64,000 nucleotides of DNA from Aquatica leii (GCA_035610365.1 CM069439.1:16815533-16879532); one strand, 5' to 3'; numbered from the stretch's first letter, positions 30,030 through 43,735 are shown. Numbers and translations are program-made. Notes: a model not told the origin generated them from the sequence alone.

Positions 30030-30905
30030 GTTGTATAAGGGTGAATTTGGTAAATTTACATGGCCTTTTAACTTTTGTCCATTTGAACACAACTCCATTT
30101 ATGATTTTCTTCTCAATTAACATTACATTCTTGCAACTCATGTAAACCAGCACATTTTGGACAGGCTTTTTGTGTTTTACACTGCGAGGTTTTATGGTTA
30201 AATCTATTACACCGATAGCATCTTCTGATTTCAATAGCATCATAAGCTGTGCATCTATACCAACCTACGTGTATCTACTCTCTTTTCATAATAGCCCGAT
30301 ACACGTACGCTTTTACTTTCGCATAAGCTATGTAAGTTTTTCGATTCCTACTTTCCTTTGTGTGTACAATCTTTAAAGACGATTTCTTAAAATTTAGAAG
30401 GCTGTTCTGCATTTTAGTTTTTTTGTCGATTATTTCCGGAGAGAAATTTAACTATTTTTATTCTTGACAACTTTTTCTTTGGCAGTTGTATTTTGTAGGA
30501 CTCTCCCATTTTAGTTTTCGCTTTCTCTTTCAATTTACATACATCATCCTTATCTTTCATTCTATAAGTATCTTACCATTACTTACCGGCCGTATTCCGG
30601 TTATATTTATATCCGTAGGGTCAATATATTTTGTAATTTCAATTTTGGTATCTACACTTTTCTGTTTTCAGGTTTTATTATTACAGCTGGTTCATGTTTT
30701 TTTAACTTGAGTTTATCCGCATATGTTGATTGCGATCGTTCTTCAATTAATTTGGTTATATCACTTTTTAATTTATCTTGATTCACTATGATTTGTTGAT
30801 TAACACTGTCAATATTCTCATTCAACATAGGAACTCCATCCTTCAGATGTATTGCTTTCATACCATCCAAAATAATTGCCATTAGGTCAATTTGCACAAT
30901 TTGTT
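30030..30905 (-). pseudogene. Retrotransposon gag-like ORF1 with CCHC zinc knuckles
   Basis: ORF1/gag-type protein of a non-LTR retrotransposon, which binds element RNA. The N-terminal part (30897-30652) is helical and ends STYADKLKLKKHEPAVIIKP. After a frame change come KSVDTKIEITKYIDPTDINI, GIRPVSNGKILIE, and MGESYKIQLPKKKLSRIKIV, the small folded domain typical of these proteins. Finally CYRCNRFNHKTSQC and CPKCAGLHELQEC form two zinc knuckles (30240-30130). Several frameshifts and a stop interrupt it. No reverse transcriptase follows on the minus strand, so this is an orphan 5' portion. Most similar in layout to Jockey- or I-group ORF1 proteins; the clade is not certain. Confidence 0.75.
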
Positions 30906-33900
30906 GCTTTTAACATTTTTATAGTTTACCCTAGTAATGCCCTTTAGGGCTTCAGTACTTCAATTAATTTTCAACTTAATTTAATCATTATTTACAGAGC
31001 ACACATCATAAACACGTTCATACTCCGCGCGAGTTTAAAGGCAATGATACGAAAAACGCTGTGTTAAAATTAATAAAGCACAATGTGTAGGTATAGTATA
31101 TGATTTAATTTATTCAATTGATAAAAAAATGTTTTACCCAAAATCTTTTTTATTGTATTGTCACAAATAAAAATTATAAATTTAACGTAAAAATCACTTT
31201 TTTCTAAATGATACATTTTTTCATGCAAGGACAAAGAAATCAATTTCAAAATAAAGATAATATTTAATAACAACGGTCAATTATTTGTATTGCAAAACAT
31301 GTTTTTACAACAACTGCATATATGTTAGTATATAAAAACAACAGCTGTCTTTAGTTTGAATATAATAAAAAACATCTTTAGAAATACATTTGGAATTAAT
31401 ACTTTAAAACGCGTAGTTATTATTACATTGAAGCAGTGGTACAAATTTAAACATTTTTATTATGTTTTTTTTTATTGCTGTACAAACTTTAACACATTTA
31501 TTTTAAAAAGAAATTGATTTTTATTATTAAACCGTTACACAATGTTTTCTTTATTGTGCTACGCTTTCGAAAGTTTAATCAAGCCAGGATAGAAAATATT
31601 CAGAATATGAAATCGTTTTTGTATGCAAGAATGGCAATCAATCGATGTTAGGTACAGAATATAGATAAAAGAACAAACTGATTGCATAATTTGTTTTTGG
31701 AAGTATTAAAAATGAATAATAAAAATAAACACCGTTAAATTAGATTTTTGTAAATTAACTAGCTATTAATTCGATAATTTTGATAATGAACTAGTTTTTC
31801 TGGGCTAAAAAAATTAATAAATAACACCAAAAACAGATCATCAGTTATTATCATTATTTGTAGAATCTAAATCTAACTTTTGCTTGTGGTTCTAATTTTG
31901 TTGACGCTTTCAGTTTGTTGTTATTGTTAGGCGTAAAATAAAAGAATATTGAAGAAAACAAAGACTACAGTTTACAAAGTTGTTTATTACCTAATTTTGA
32001 AATTTGTAAGTGAGACATGGGCGGATATCAAATAAACAAAAATCAAATTATCGTCAATAGAAACCAAATACAGACGAAAAGAGAAGGGGGTTAACAAAAA
32101 AGATGAAATAAAAACGTGATGAACTAAGTGTTAAATCGTTACTAAAAACGAAATAATTGAAACGTTGAATAACACTGTAAAAGTAATTAAAAAGAAAACC
32201 ACTTGGGCAAAAGCAAAATGCATGACAAAAAACAAGAAACAGTGAACAAACTTGTACATATAGAAAACAGTAAAAACAAAAATTAATAACATACAATAAT
32301 TAGTGTAGTATTTACGTCTTCATTAAAAATTGTGTTTGAAAGTTTAGTTAAGTTTCAAAGCTAATTAATTTAATTTACTATAGTATTACCCTATAGGTAG
32401 GTAGAAGAGCTTTAGTAATTTATATATATTTATTTATAAACGAAAATAAATTCCAAATAAAACACATTATTATTAATAGAACAATTTAAAATATATAAAA
32501 AAAAATTATTAACGGAGTAAAGATAAAAGACTATACAAATCTATCAAAAATTTGTTTTTATTTCTCGTAAATAAAGTACTTCAAACATTGCTTAAATCCT
32601 AATTTTTAAAATGCTTATTTAAAATGCTTCTAACATTATATATTATTTATAGACTCGTTAAAGTTGTATTTATAATCCTAATGTCAAAGTCAAATTATAA
32701 AAATATTTTCAGATGTATCTTCTTTTGTAAAAAAACGTATATTCAGCACTCACAATCTTACAATTATGCAAATTTACAGAAAGATCTTAAATCTTATTTT
32801 GAATAAAAATAAACAGAAGGAAAAACATTTTTTTTATATTTAATGGTACATGCCATGTCAGGCGTTTATGACATAATTTAACATAATTAACTACATTTGA
32901 ATTTAAAACAAAAAAATCAATTTAAAATGTTAATGGAATTCAAATTATACAACCAGTTGTTTGATGAATATAAGCTTTTTGGCATAAATAAGAAATAAAA
33001 ATGTAAGACCTTTGTAAATTAATTGATGTATTTAATTAGAGAAATAATCATTTTTTAATTTTTATTATATCTACAATTTTTATATATTTTAATGAATAAA
33101 AATAATTTAACGAAGTGTTTTATTTAAAACATGGAAAATTGTTTTAAGTAGTTTCTATTTGAACTGAGTTGAAGCAAAAATACAAAGTAAATAAAATAAA
33201 ATATTACCAAATTCTTTGTTATATAAAAGAAGAACCAATAATATATGACAGGACATTTTAAAAAAGAAATACTTTTTCTGAATTAAACTTAAGTATGCCC
33301 TTATTTCTTTTTTTTTATTGTCAATATTAACTTATTAAAGTCATGAATTTTTATTTCTAAAGTGTTCTTTTGTCATTTAATGTCACTTTTCGACGTTTAT
33401 AGATCATAATTAATCAGCTAACAAAAATATATATTTTTTCAAACTAATCTTATATGAAACAATAAAAAATGAACTCAAACGCAAATGTTATCTTTTAGTA
33501 GAGCTATTAAAAACCTACAGGTATCTAAGATTATCAATTTCCAAAAAAATCTCATGTGCATAATGTGACGATTTTCAAAATTCTAAATATAAATACCATC
33601 ATGTAAAAGAAGAAAAATGCTGATTTTTATATAGTAATGAAACGCATCAAAGCTTTGAGATAATTCAAAAACGTTCAAAGTTTTGCCGTAAGGGACAGAA
33701 TGTTCTAGTAGCAGAAAATATAGGAATATAAAATGTAATTGCTGAAAGTTGTAAGTTAGTTAGTCTAAAATCGTAAGAAGAATTCGTCGGTCTAAATAAA
33801 TAAGTTAACAAATGCATAGATAAATTAAAAATGAAAGATATCGGTGACAGTGTTTATAAATATCTAGTGATACTCATATATAAATTACTTTTTTTTATTA

Positions 33901-34457
33901 TAGTTAGCTATACATTTTATCAGTTGTATTAAGAATTAGTTATTTAAGTTCTTAAATTTGTTACAATAATTTCTTCTTTTGCTATAGCTCCAGAATACAG
34001 CGAGAATTTGTATTTTATATAAATTTTGTTATAGTTCCTAACGTTCTATAAACGTAATATGTGATTACAAATAGAATCTAAGTATTGGGAATTCTAAATA
34101 ACTTTTTTTAATTGATCATTTACTATCAAATCAGTTTCTGCTGCTATTATTCTTTTTTTTTATTAATTATCAAGCAAATCTCTTATAAAACAGACATTTT
34201 AAGCAAATCAAACTTTAGAAAATTTCTAAAATTTTGCGAATTTTGATTATAACGTAGTTTTCAGTTATATTTATAGTATCAACCTTCAAGGAAAAGTTCG
34301 AATTAACATTTTTAACACATTTTTGTAAGACGCTCGGAAATACATATATCTATGACAGAAAATTATTTTATAAAAAATAAAATTTGCCACACTGCAATGT
34401 GATGAGAATTACTTACTAGCAGTTTCTGTTAAAAATTAAAGTTTTTACATTTTTTTT
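30906..34457. other. AT-rich noncoding stretch
   Basis: Low-complexity AT sequence with very few open frames, none with family likeness (32054-32296 minus and 32624-32806 plus are compositional). No repeat boundaries identified. Confidence 0.6.
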
Positions 34458-34559
34458 ATAATAATAATAATAATTTTATTGTGTTTGCTTTGCAGTCTTT
34501 ACGGTATCTTAGTCTTTGAATAATTCGTATTGCTCTACGTTGTAATTTGAAAATGTATT

Positions 34560-36735
34560 GCCATGATGAGCAATGGCCCCATGACAGAACTCCGAAAGTC
34601 AGGAGACTATGAATTCTCGCATGGTATGACGCACATAGAACTTTGCTTGTAAGTTTGATAATCTTCTAAGAAGATAAATTTATTTATTAATTTTAGTAGA
34701 AGTTTCTTGGCAGTGAATGCTAAAACTGAGTTTTGAGTCTATGTGGCATCCAAGAAATTTGAGACTTGTCTGAGATGAGGTATTATCATAGACTCGTAAC
34801 GTCATAATTAATGTTTCAGTTTTAAGATTGTTTAACATTAACTGATTTGTTAAACATCATTCAGTAATGGAGTCACTTGCAATTCGGTAATGCCTAATCA
34901 CTGTATCTAGATTTGTATTGTAGACAGTTACAGTTGTGTCATCGTTAATGTATACTAAGAATAATATTGGTCCAAGAATGGATCTCTGCGGAACTCCGAG
35001 TGTAATTGGAGGTCTGTCAGATGTTTGATTATTGAAGATAACAAACTGAGTCTATTCTTCAAATAGGAAGAGATTAGTTTGGTACTTGAAACGTCCAAAT
35101 AGTAAATTTCTTGCAATTTTTCTAACAATATCTGATGTGATATACAGTCAAAGGCTTTGGACAGATCAAAAAAGGTACTAACTGCAAATAGACCCTTCTC
35201 AAAACAATCTAGAGAACAATTAACAAAAACTTTAAGAGCCTCAGAGGTATTTCTGCCTTTACGAAATCCATATTGTTTGTTATAAAATAAATCATTTGCT
35301 TCAAAATACTTTGACATTTGTTTAGACTTAATTTTTTCAACTATTTTTGAAAAAAATAGGTAGTAAAGAAATAGGCCTGTAGTTGCTTGCATCATTTACA
35401 TCTCCTTTCTTGTAAAGAGGTATTACTAATTCCAGTTTTAATTCATCCGGAAAATCTCCACTTTCGAGAATGGAATTGGTCAGGGTAACAAGAGGTCCTA
35501 GCAACACACTGATGTTATTTTTAATTAATTTCGTGCTCATGCCATATGCATATTTGGAGGTATTGTTTTTTAAGGAACGGATCGTATTACGAACTTCAGT
35601 AAATGACACTTTTTTGAATTTAAATGGATTTAATTTTAAATTTTGTCGAGTTTGATTGAATTTGCATAAACTGATAGGGTTTGTCATTTTTGTAAAATAT
35701 TGATTTAGTTCGTTAGCATCGAGCATTGTATTATGGATTTTTGCATTGGTTTGTTTACGAGAATTAATCACAGACCACATAGTTTTAATAGGATTTGGAG
35801 AGTTTTTTATGAAATTATCATTGGCTTGGATTCTTGCGGCTCTTAGTTTCTTTTTATAGTCGCTTTTTAAACATTTACAAAGAAGTTTTAGATTCGGTAT
35901 TTGATATTTGAGATATAGTTCATTGACCATTTGCAATTTATCACGCATTATCTTTAGCTTACAATTAAACCAGTATATTCACATCTTGCGTTCTGGTGCT
36001 CCGCTTGATGTCAGGAAAACTAGATAAATACGTATTGTGGATGATATCGAAGAAAGTTGAAAATTTTGTTTTAGTATCTATGGTTTTATCATGTAGGAAA
36101 GTCCAGTTTACTTCTAATAGTTGGTGATGGAATGGAAATTGTCATTTCATTGTTAGAGGGCGATGTATCGTTGGTTTATAAGTTACCGTCTTAATTTCAT
36201 CTTTAATATTTAGTTCTAAAAGTAGTCCCAAGTGGTCAGATAGTCTTGTTTGTATAGTATTAATATTAAAACTAGTTAAGAAGTTTATAAAAATATTATC
36301 TAGACAATTGGCGCCTCTCCAGGAATTAACATTTGATCTTGTGAATAATGTAGAAATAAGATTTCCAGGATTTGTTCAAGATTATTAATAAATACATTGA
36401 AGTCACCATTGGGCGAACTGTACAAGCTAATAATTATTAAATTCGTCTTAAGATGAATTGCAGTTACTTCACAATGCACTTCAAATGTAAAATCGTTGAT
36501 AGCTTTTAGGGATTTTGATTCCACATCACTTTTTTTTAAAATTAGAACACCATCATGATTGACTTTCGACCGACAAAACGAAGAAGCTTCAAGACGTTAT
36601 CTCAAATAACTTAAGTTTTTCATCAGTGCACCAATGTTCACAAATGCATATAATGTCGAAATTTTTATCGCAAAGAAAAGCCACAAATTCATTCCGTTTA
36701 TTGGTTAAGCATTGGACATTTAAGTGAAATAGTTT
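34560..36735 (-). pseudogene. LINE ORF2: endonuclease and reverse transcriptase, broken
   Basis: The endonuclease starts NVQCLTNKRNEFVAFLCDKN, with DIICICEHW (conserved Glu), and continues in the frame at 36524-36300 (LKTNLIIISLYSSPNGDFNV) and then RLSDHLGLLLEL (Ser-Asp-His). RT: LELVIPLYKKGDVNDASNYR and PISLLPIF, QYGFRKGRNTSEAL, and motif A FFDLSKAFDCISHQILLEKL with its Asp. Motif B is degraded (GVPQRSILGPILF). It runs FLVYIND directly into DTTVTVYN, so the stretch leading to the catalytic Ala-Asp-Asp box has been deleted, and the first Asp of motif C is lost or comes from the upstream side. The C-terminal region to 34560 is full of stops. Dead by deletion and frameshifts. Confidence 0.88.
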
Positions 36736-37116
36736 TTAATTAAAGTTAATTTTATTATTGCAGTCTGTACGCACAAACTGCTTTTTTGTATTTCGATTTA
36801 TAAGATTTAAGTTGTTTTTGCCAATCGTTCGATCCAATATAAAAAAGGACTTACGCAAACATTTCTTGGCCAAACAGTGGGATTCTTTAGTTTTTTCTAT
36901 AATGTCGATTGATGCCGTAATTTTGAACGAAGCATATTCATTTGGATGTTTTGAGTTTAGTTTAGTACAGCTTATACTTTCAAACTCTTTTCCATGAAGA
37001 TAATTTTTTAAGCTATCTTCAGTTACTGAAAGATTTATTTGGTTTCCATGTAAATGTCTTAGTTTAGCTACTCCACTTAAAGACGTTGTTTCATCTGTAC
37101 CTAAAATAGTATCTAT
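36736..37116 (-). pseudogene. LINE ORF1, C-terminal part
   Basis: The frame reads IDTILGTDETTSLSGVAKLR, HLHGNQINLSVTEDSLKNYL, and LNSKHPNEYASFKITASI, the conserved esterase-free C-terminal domain of Jockey/CR1-type ORF1 proteins. The first codons before IDTIL (from MSWPCKVRKTYKLVT) belong to the inserted repeat, not to the LINE. It continues in the other half at 38230-38816. Confidence 0.8.
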
Positions 37117-38229
37117 TGTTACAAGCTTATAGGTCTTACGAACCTTGCACGGCCAACTCACACAGTCGGAGATAGGGGAGGTTCAAGTGAATAGTAATTA
37201 AGGGTGCCAGATCTTTTATAATTAACACTTCTGCCTCGATCAAGACAAACAGTCCAAGCCTATAACGAATTTTTAGGTTCGTAATCCTTGTTACTCTGAT
37301 GTTCTGGTAACCACAATAAAAGAGAAAGGTATGATACCATAAAAGAAAGATTAAACAGGTATAAAAATTTTAATTTAGTAACGTAGATTATTAACAAGAG
37401 TATATCTAATTCTCAATGCATAAATGCCAGAAGTATTGGCAACACACAATACAAAAGTTGAATCGAAGTGAATAGTGAAGAAAATTTCGTAGTAAATATT
37501 GTTTGTACACAGCATGCGATACACACAAAATAATTAATGAAACTACCTTAATGGTATTAAAACAATAATCGTAATTACGGAAATTAACATTAACAAAATT
37601 TCCGTGAGTGACTTTTCTGACAGCGATAAAATAATTCAATAAACTTACCCACAATCCAGTACCTACTTATTCGAAAAAAACGTTTTCCCCGGTGAGTGAG
37701 CCTGCAATAAATTTGAATAGCAAATCGTGTCAACACAATGACTCACAAAAGCAAGATCTACAAAATTGTTAATTACTGCTAAAAGATAGTACACATAACA
37801 GAACCCAATTATCGAATGCTGTTGTACACATTCAATGAAAGTTGGTTTCGCAGGTGTTTGCCGCATGAGTAGGATCTCGAAGAAAAGTTCTTGTCTCCGG
37901 TTTTTTTAGTTTTTAACGTAGGCCTTATAGAGTTATACTCGTCCCATGAAGATATTTATCGATATTAATCCCTCGTTATTCTTCATTGAATAGAAACATG
38001 TGGCCAAAGCGTAGCGGAACGGCTTTCAAATTAACAAAGAAATTACAAAAGAATCCTAACAAAACGGATGTAAATATCTTACCCTGTGACGAATAAATTA
38101 TTTTAAAAGCGTAATGAAGTTATAATTTGATTTGCATTACAGATGATGTTATTAGAAAACTTTTTTTAAGCGAAACAGGCCATCTTATGCAGTTGTCAGC
38201 TTAACGACTTCGTCGTAAAATGATAGTCA
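37117..38229 (-). repeat. 1.1-kb LTR-like repeat, copy 1 (candidate solo LTR inside LINE ORF1)
   Basis: On the minus strand it starts TGACTATCATTTTACGACG directly after the Ser-His codons of LINE ORF1 and ends AAGCTTGTAACA directly before the ORF1 continuation ATAGATACT. The same sequence, 1.2 kb long, occurs at 58003-59206 on the plus strand with matching ends, so the limits are supported by two copies. The TG...CA ends, a TATA-like CTCTATAAGG, and no long ORF fit a solo LTR. No target-site duplication is visible, so another repeat type is possible. Confidence 0.7.
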
Positions 38230-38816
38230 ATGACTTGGTTCATTGTTAGACGTCGAGTTGAGATTAGTCATTATCGGTGTTGGAAAATTGTTTGAACTTT
38301 TAATAGAAATAACTTTTGATTCACATTCTGTAGTGTCATTATAATTTGTAGAAATCAAATTTGAATTATTATTAGGTCGTTTGGTATTCCCTTTCTTATT
38401 AATAGATGGCGTTAGGTTTACTGATTTTTCCAAAATAAATGGGTTGTTTATTTGTTCTAAAAGTTTTATATGGTTCTTCATGGTAGCAGTTGTGTCTCTG
38501 AGATCTGATATTATTTCATCTTTTAGTTTAATAAATTTCTTTAAACACTCGACTTCTTTTGATAAAACAGCAACGTGACTTACCGAGTTGTTTGTGTCAT
38601 CAGTATTATCACAAATTTGGTTTTGATTATTCACTAGCGTATTACAACAGTTTATGGTCGTTTCGTCAATTATTCCACTAAGTTTATATTTTTAAACACA
38701 TGATGGGTGGTAAACTGTGTCACACTTCACACACTTTATTCCATTAACGGCTTTATTTTTACATTTTTACAGCAAAAGTGAGGAATCATTTTGTTTAACA
38801 CTTTCTTCCTCCGCCA
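38230..38816 (-). pseudogene. LINE ORF1, N-terminal part with PHD-like zinc finger and coiled coil
   Basis: It starts MAEEESVKQNDSSLLL at 38816. After a stop come Cys-rich KCKNKAVNGIKCVKCDTVYH and PSC, a PHD-like finger found at the N-terminus of Jockey/CR1-type ORF1 proteins. Then the 135-residue frame at 38634-38227 gives a coiled coil (SHVAVLSKEVECLKKFIKLK, DEIISDLRDTTATMKNHIK) and an Asn-rich linker that ends NNEPSH where the LTR-like repeat begins. Confidence 0.78.
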
Positions 38817-41800
38817 TATTAAAAGAACATGGAAACAGTACTGGCTTTATACCTTTGCCTCGTTGATTTATTGGTTTATTTATACAATTTTATTATAAAT
38901 TATGATAAAATTGTTAAAATTACAGTTATTTCATTTCATTCATAAAATGGAAAACTGAAAAAAAATTATTTTATCTATTAGCCTATTTTGTAAATTGCGA
39001 AAAGTATAAATTTTGATCGTTGTGAAAAATTTATTGTTATGTTAAATATTTATTACAATGTTAACATTAAAAATTATTCCAAGTTTAGTTTTCAAAATAA
39101 CAATCTGATGGCTACTAAGTTAAAAAATACTGCAGCACTTACCCCAGAAGAAATTCGTACAATGATAATATTGCTTGTTGATATTCCTGAAACAAAAGTA
39201 GAACGTCAGTTTTCAATAAGAAGGTGTGTTGTTTTTAATTTTTAAACAAGAAACCGCAGAGTACAGGAATTAGTATAAACAAATTCATATTATTTAAAAA
39301 GCAAATTGCAATTTACCTTAAGTTAACTCGTTCTGAAAAATATACAGGACACTGTCTAAAAAGATGATCGGCAACAAAGGAATTTCTGATAAATTACATC
39401 AAATAATCGTAAATAAAAACAATATTTTATTTGACTAAAAACTTATAAACTATTTATTCGGATAAATATAATGTATTATTAAATTTTTATAAGTTTATAT
39501 AAAAATAATTATGTAATTTTTTAAAATATTTAATAAATATTAGAATAAAGTATATTTTTTTCAAACGTAATGTAATGAAACAAACTCATACTTGTTTAAA
39601 AATATTTTTTTAAATTTAAATTTAGTTTAAAAAAATTGTATATACATTTTTGTATAAATGCAGTGTTATATTTATTTTAGAAAAATATAACAATACACAC
39701 ACAATTCAGTAGAACAATAGAATTTTATTTATAAATAACAATGTTGTATTTTGACATCTGTAAAAACAAGTTATAATTTTATATATATATATATACATAT
39801 ATATATATTTTTTATTAGGTATATGCTTTTTCGTGTAAATCTGATTATTTATGTTTTGTTAAAAGTTTTTTAAACATTAAATTAAATTTTGATATTTGTT
39901 CAAATGATGTATTAGAAAGTTCATACAGGATGATAAAATAATAAAATCAATAAAAAATATACAAAAACAGCAATCGTTTCCCCAAACAAGCAAATAAACA
40001 ATCAAAACTTGCTAAAATGTATGTATATTATATATGTATGTATAAAAAATTAAATTGAAATTTAGTATTACGAAAAACATCTATATCGATGCTACAAAAA
40101 AGCGTAAAGAATTCAGTAGTTACGACTGATAGAAAAAAAAAGAAAAAGAAGTTGTGTTCAACCGGACAACAGGAAGAAATCATCAAACAATAAAAAATCT
40201 TTATTTGATTTGATCAAAAAGTTTCTAAAATACAATAGAAGAAATAAATATTTGTCGAAACATTTTTGTTCAAAATTTCAATTTCTTAGTAGTGTATGTA
40301 TATGTAAATGCACGTAAAAAAGTATTCAAATTTAAATTTAATTATAAATTTCATTTATCTTTTTATTACAAAATTTGTTTTTAATTTTAAAATTTTGCTA
40401 ACACGTTTTTATACAATTGTTAACAATACCATGTGTATTCAAAGAATGTACTGTAATTGATTGGTTTCACTGGAAACATTTATCATGCAGTCCTTTATAA
40501 TGTTATCGTTCTGCTTTCAAAAATCTTTGCCAATATTGTATCTCTCAACATGATTAAATATACGCGTATTTATAAAATAAATTATAAGGTTGTCTCTGCC
40601 ACAAATACTTTCAGACAAAATCACGTAAGTGGAATATTGAGTACATTGTAACCTACAAAATAATGCGACGACGATTTTATATTTAACAGTAACTTAACGG
40701 AGTTTGATATTAAGTGAGTAGATTGTGAACGAAATTTTAAAAAGTTTCGTTTCGCTAGATTTGACAAAAACACCATCTAAGTGAAATATTTCGGAACATA
40801 AACTAATGTAATAACGCAGTAATAAATTTCATTCTACCTAAAGAAATTTATGAGGAATAACTTTAAAGGGAAAATGTTTTATCCCACAATCAAAGCATCA
40901 ATTTTCTGCCACTAATACCTACCATTGGTTTTCTTTGTGCACATTCTATCAATTCTTAGCCACCGAACACGAGGTCCGCCAGGTTATATAAGCGCTTTCA
41001 TAGCACACGCGGTGATTCCTTCCCCAAACAATTTACGTTGGTTATATTACCAATAAAATTTATTACCAGGTTATTGCGGGGTATCTTTGGATATGCTATT
41101 GTTGAACCTTTTGTAAGAAGCCAGTTTGTTTCTATCCATTTTGGAATTCTGTTTAACATTCTTCTGCGCTATAAGAGGATTAGGTATTAAATCGATTATA
41201 TATTTTTTAGTAGTTGCATTACATTTTGATAACTAATTTTATTTATGTTACTTGTTATTAGCAGTTATTGACGACTATTTTAAATTTTTATGTTGTATTT
41301 ATCGTGATATGACTCAATTTTTATTTTTACATTTGCTAATTTTTTACTTATATAGCGAAGTTATTAAATGTGTAATTTCTTGGTTGTTTTTAGTAATATC
41401 TGTGTTATCGCCATATTAATATATGTTTTTTACAGGTGAGGGCTTTTCTACAAGTGTACATAGCGTGTTGGGTAAGATATACTAATCTTAATGCATCTTC
41501 ACACGTTAGCACTTACAGGAAGTTATAAAAATCAATACTTACATGCATCTTACACCTACACGGTTTACTGAAACAGTTTATTCTGAGTCAATCTAATAAA
41601 TTGCTTTCTGGTTACTTTATACGAAAAACAAAACGTTGTTTGTAAATTGCTTTAAAAATAATTTAGTTTTAATGAATAAGTAATTGAGCTTTTTATTCTG
41701 TGCGGTGGGAACCAAATACCCGCAATTTCTCATCAATATAAATCTAGGGATTACACAAATATAGAAACTTAATACTCGGTGTTTTCATAAAATATTTAAT

Positions 41801-43735
41801 ACGTATAATGCATGCGACGAATATTATTAAATACGTTAGGATTTATCCTATTGATTTACTTAAACACTCTTGCTGCATACAGTAAAGAAGCTTAGCTCGT
41901 TAAGCGCCATTTGTAGCCATACGAATACAAACGATTGTGTTTTAGTGGGTCTTTTGTATTTGAATGCATACGTTATCAGATGCTTAATTTTAGTTTGTAT
42001 CTAAATAAAGATCGTATTTTGGTTTTGTCTTTGAGCTATACACAAATTGGTCCTAATCGTAACTTTATTATTTACACCTTAAATTATTTTTTTCTATACG
42101 ATTTATTATATATCAGTTTTTTATTTTATTATTTATTATATTTTTAATGCTTATTTAAGTTTTTATACTACTAAAACTAAAAACCAAAAAAAATTTTAGT
42201 TCAAAAAAGAATAGCAATTTTTTTTTAAATATTGTTCACATTTACATTTTTAAATGTAATTATAGTAAGTAAGAATTTATCAATTTAGTAAAAATATACT
42301 AATTTAACATAATTCATATTTTTATTAATACTAATTTTAGCTTAAAAGTTATGCTTAAGAGAGTGGGGCGTAAAAATAAAAAAATAGATGACACCGTATG
42401 TTAAAATATGTTGATTTAGTTGGCTAGTTTATAAACCTATTTCTTAATTAAAATGGAATTTCTTTATGGTGTTGATAAAATTTATATTTGGACTAGAAGT
42501 TACAGTATTTTTTTTTATTAAAATGACTTTCAAAAATATAGGAAAATACTCCATTTCAACGAGAGACCTTTGAAATTTTTTTAAATAATGGCGGTTTTAA
42601 AGTGTGCACGATGTGTAGCCGAGCAAAGAACCGTTCCTAGTTCAGCCAGTTGTAAGCACAATTCCATATTTAAAAAAAGACAGACAAAATATAAATAAAT
42701 TATGTGCATTCTATTTCTCATTAATTTAGTTTTTTACATTGACAGGCATATATCAACTACCGTCGAAATTTATTAGTTTCTTATCAGCAGCGTTTCAATT
42801 TCGGTACTTACATCCAACAGATAAAACAATGTACTAAAAGTAAATGTTCTCTACCAGATTTTGCATGAAGGAAATTACTACTTTCAATCTTACTTATAAA
42901 TTTTCAATTTGAATATAAATTTACTTTATTTTAAGCTAGTGATGGCAACTAATTGACTATTGGCTTTTACCTAGTTTTCTTAAAAATCTACCCTGAAAAT
43001 TGAAATGTTTATAGTAAAAAACGTGGATAATACACCAGTAATGAGATTTATTTGAATATTAATTATAAATTATATATATAGCAGTAATAAAATTGTATTT
43101 TGGAAATTTACAATTTCATTTAAAACTATTTTTTTTATAAAATACCAATATTTGTTATTAAATTTTATTTGTCAATCTTTAGTCAAGGTTAGTAGATATT
43201 TTTTTTTAATATAGATCGTACGTTGATCAATAAAAAAAAACTGGTGTGGTCAACTGGTTTCCTATAAGGAATGATGAAGGAATGTCTACATATTTTTTTA
43301 AGGTTATGTTGTCATAAAACCACTTTGAAGTGATATGTACACGTTTGTCACTTCCTAGCATGCTATAATTTTTTTGAAATTTTTTCCTTCGATTTGATTA
43401 AGATCTAACCAAAATATGGCAAATTGAGCTTATGTTGTCATATCGACTAACCCCTATATTTGTGAGCTTCGATATTGCTTTCCCCTTTAGTAAATAAGTA
43501 AAAAATTCTTATTTTGTACGTATCTTGATTTCCCTCCAAGATATGAAATTTTTCATTTTTTTTATTTTAAATTATAAATAAAGTATCTAATAAAATCTTA
43601 ATGTTAGATTTGTTTTTATTTGAATAAATTGTTAGGAAGAATTATATCTATAAGAAACTATAAAATTAAGTTGAATAATTTACATACAAAATTATATAAA
43701 AAAAACTATTAAAAATGGCGGATGCGCCCACTTTC
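38817..43735. other. AT-rich noncoding stretch
   Basis: No recognisable genes. It includes an (AT)n microsatellite near 39779-39808 and a TATATAAG close to a more G+C-rich patch near 40985, which could be a core promoter but leads into no ORF. Open frames at 39039-39245 and 41935-42147 show no convincing family. Confidence 0.55.
39779..39808. repeat. (AT)n microsatellite
   Basis: Alternating AT interrupted once by C. Confidence 0.9.

Larger units (their letters stand above)
34458..38816 (-). mobile_element. Jockey/CR1-group LINE with ATT tail, split by an LTR-like insert
   Basis: Minus-strand order from 5' to 3': ORF1 start at 38816, ORF1 coiled coil to 38230, a foreign 1.1-kb repeat (37117-38229), ORF1 remainder to 36736, endonuclease (36735-36200), RT (35950-34960), an eroded C-terminus, and a short (ATT)n tail at 34474-34458. 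All coding parts carry stops or frameshifts, and the RT has an internal deletion. Confidence 0.88.

Noticed and set aside
39039..39245. ORF with ILLVDIPETKVERQFSIRR, faintly like the hAT dimerisation end
   Set aside because: Only the E-R-x-F-S step fits; the leucine and asparagine positions that follow in hAT do not, and no hAT context surrounds it.
40975..41010. TATATAAG with downstream G+C-rich sequence as a promoter
   Set aside because: No ORF or initiator at the right distance; kept only as a note in the noncoding stretch.
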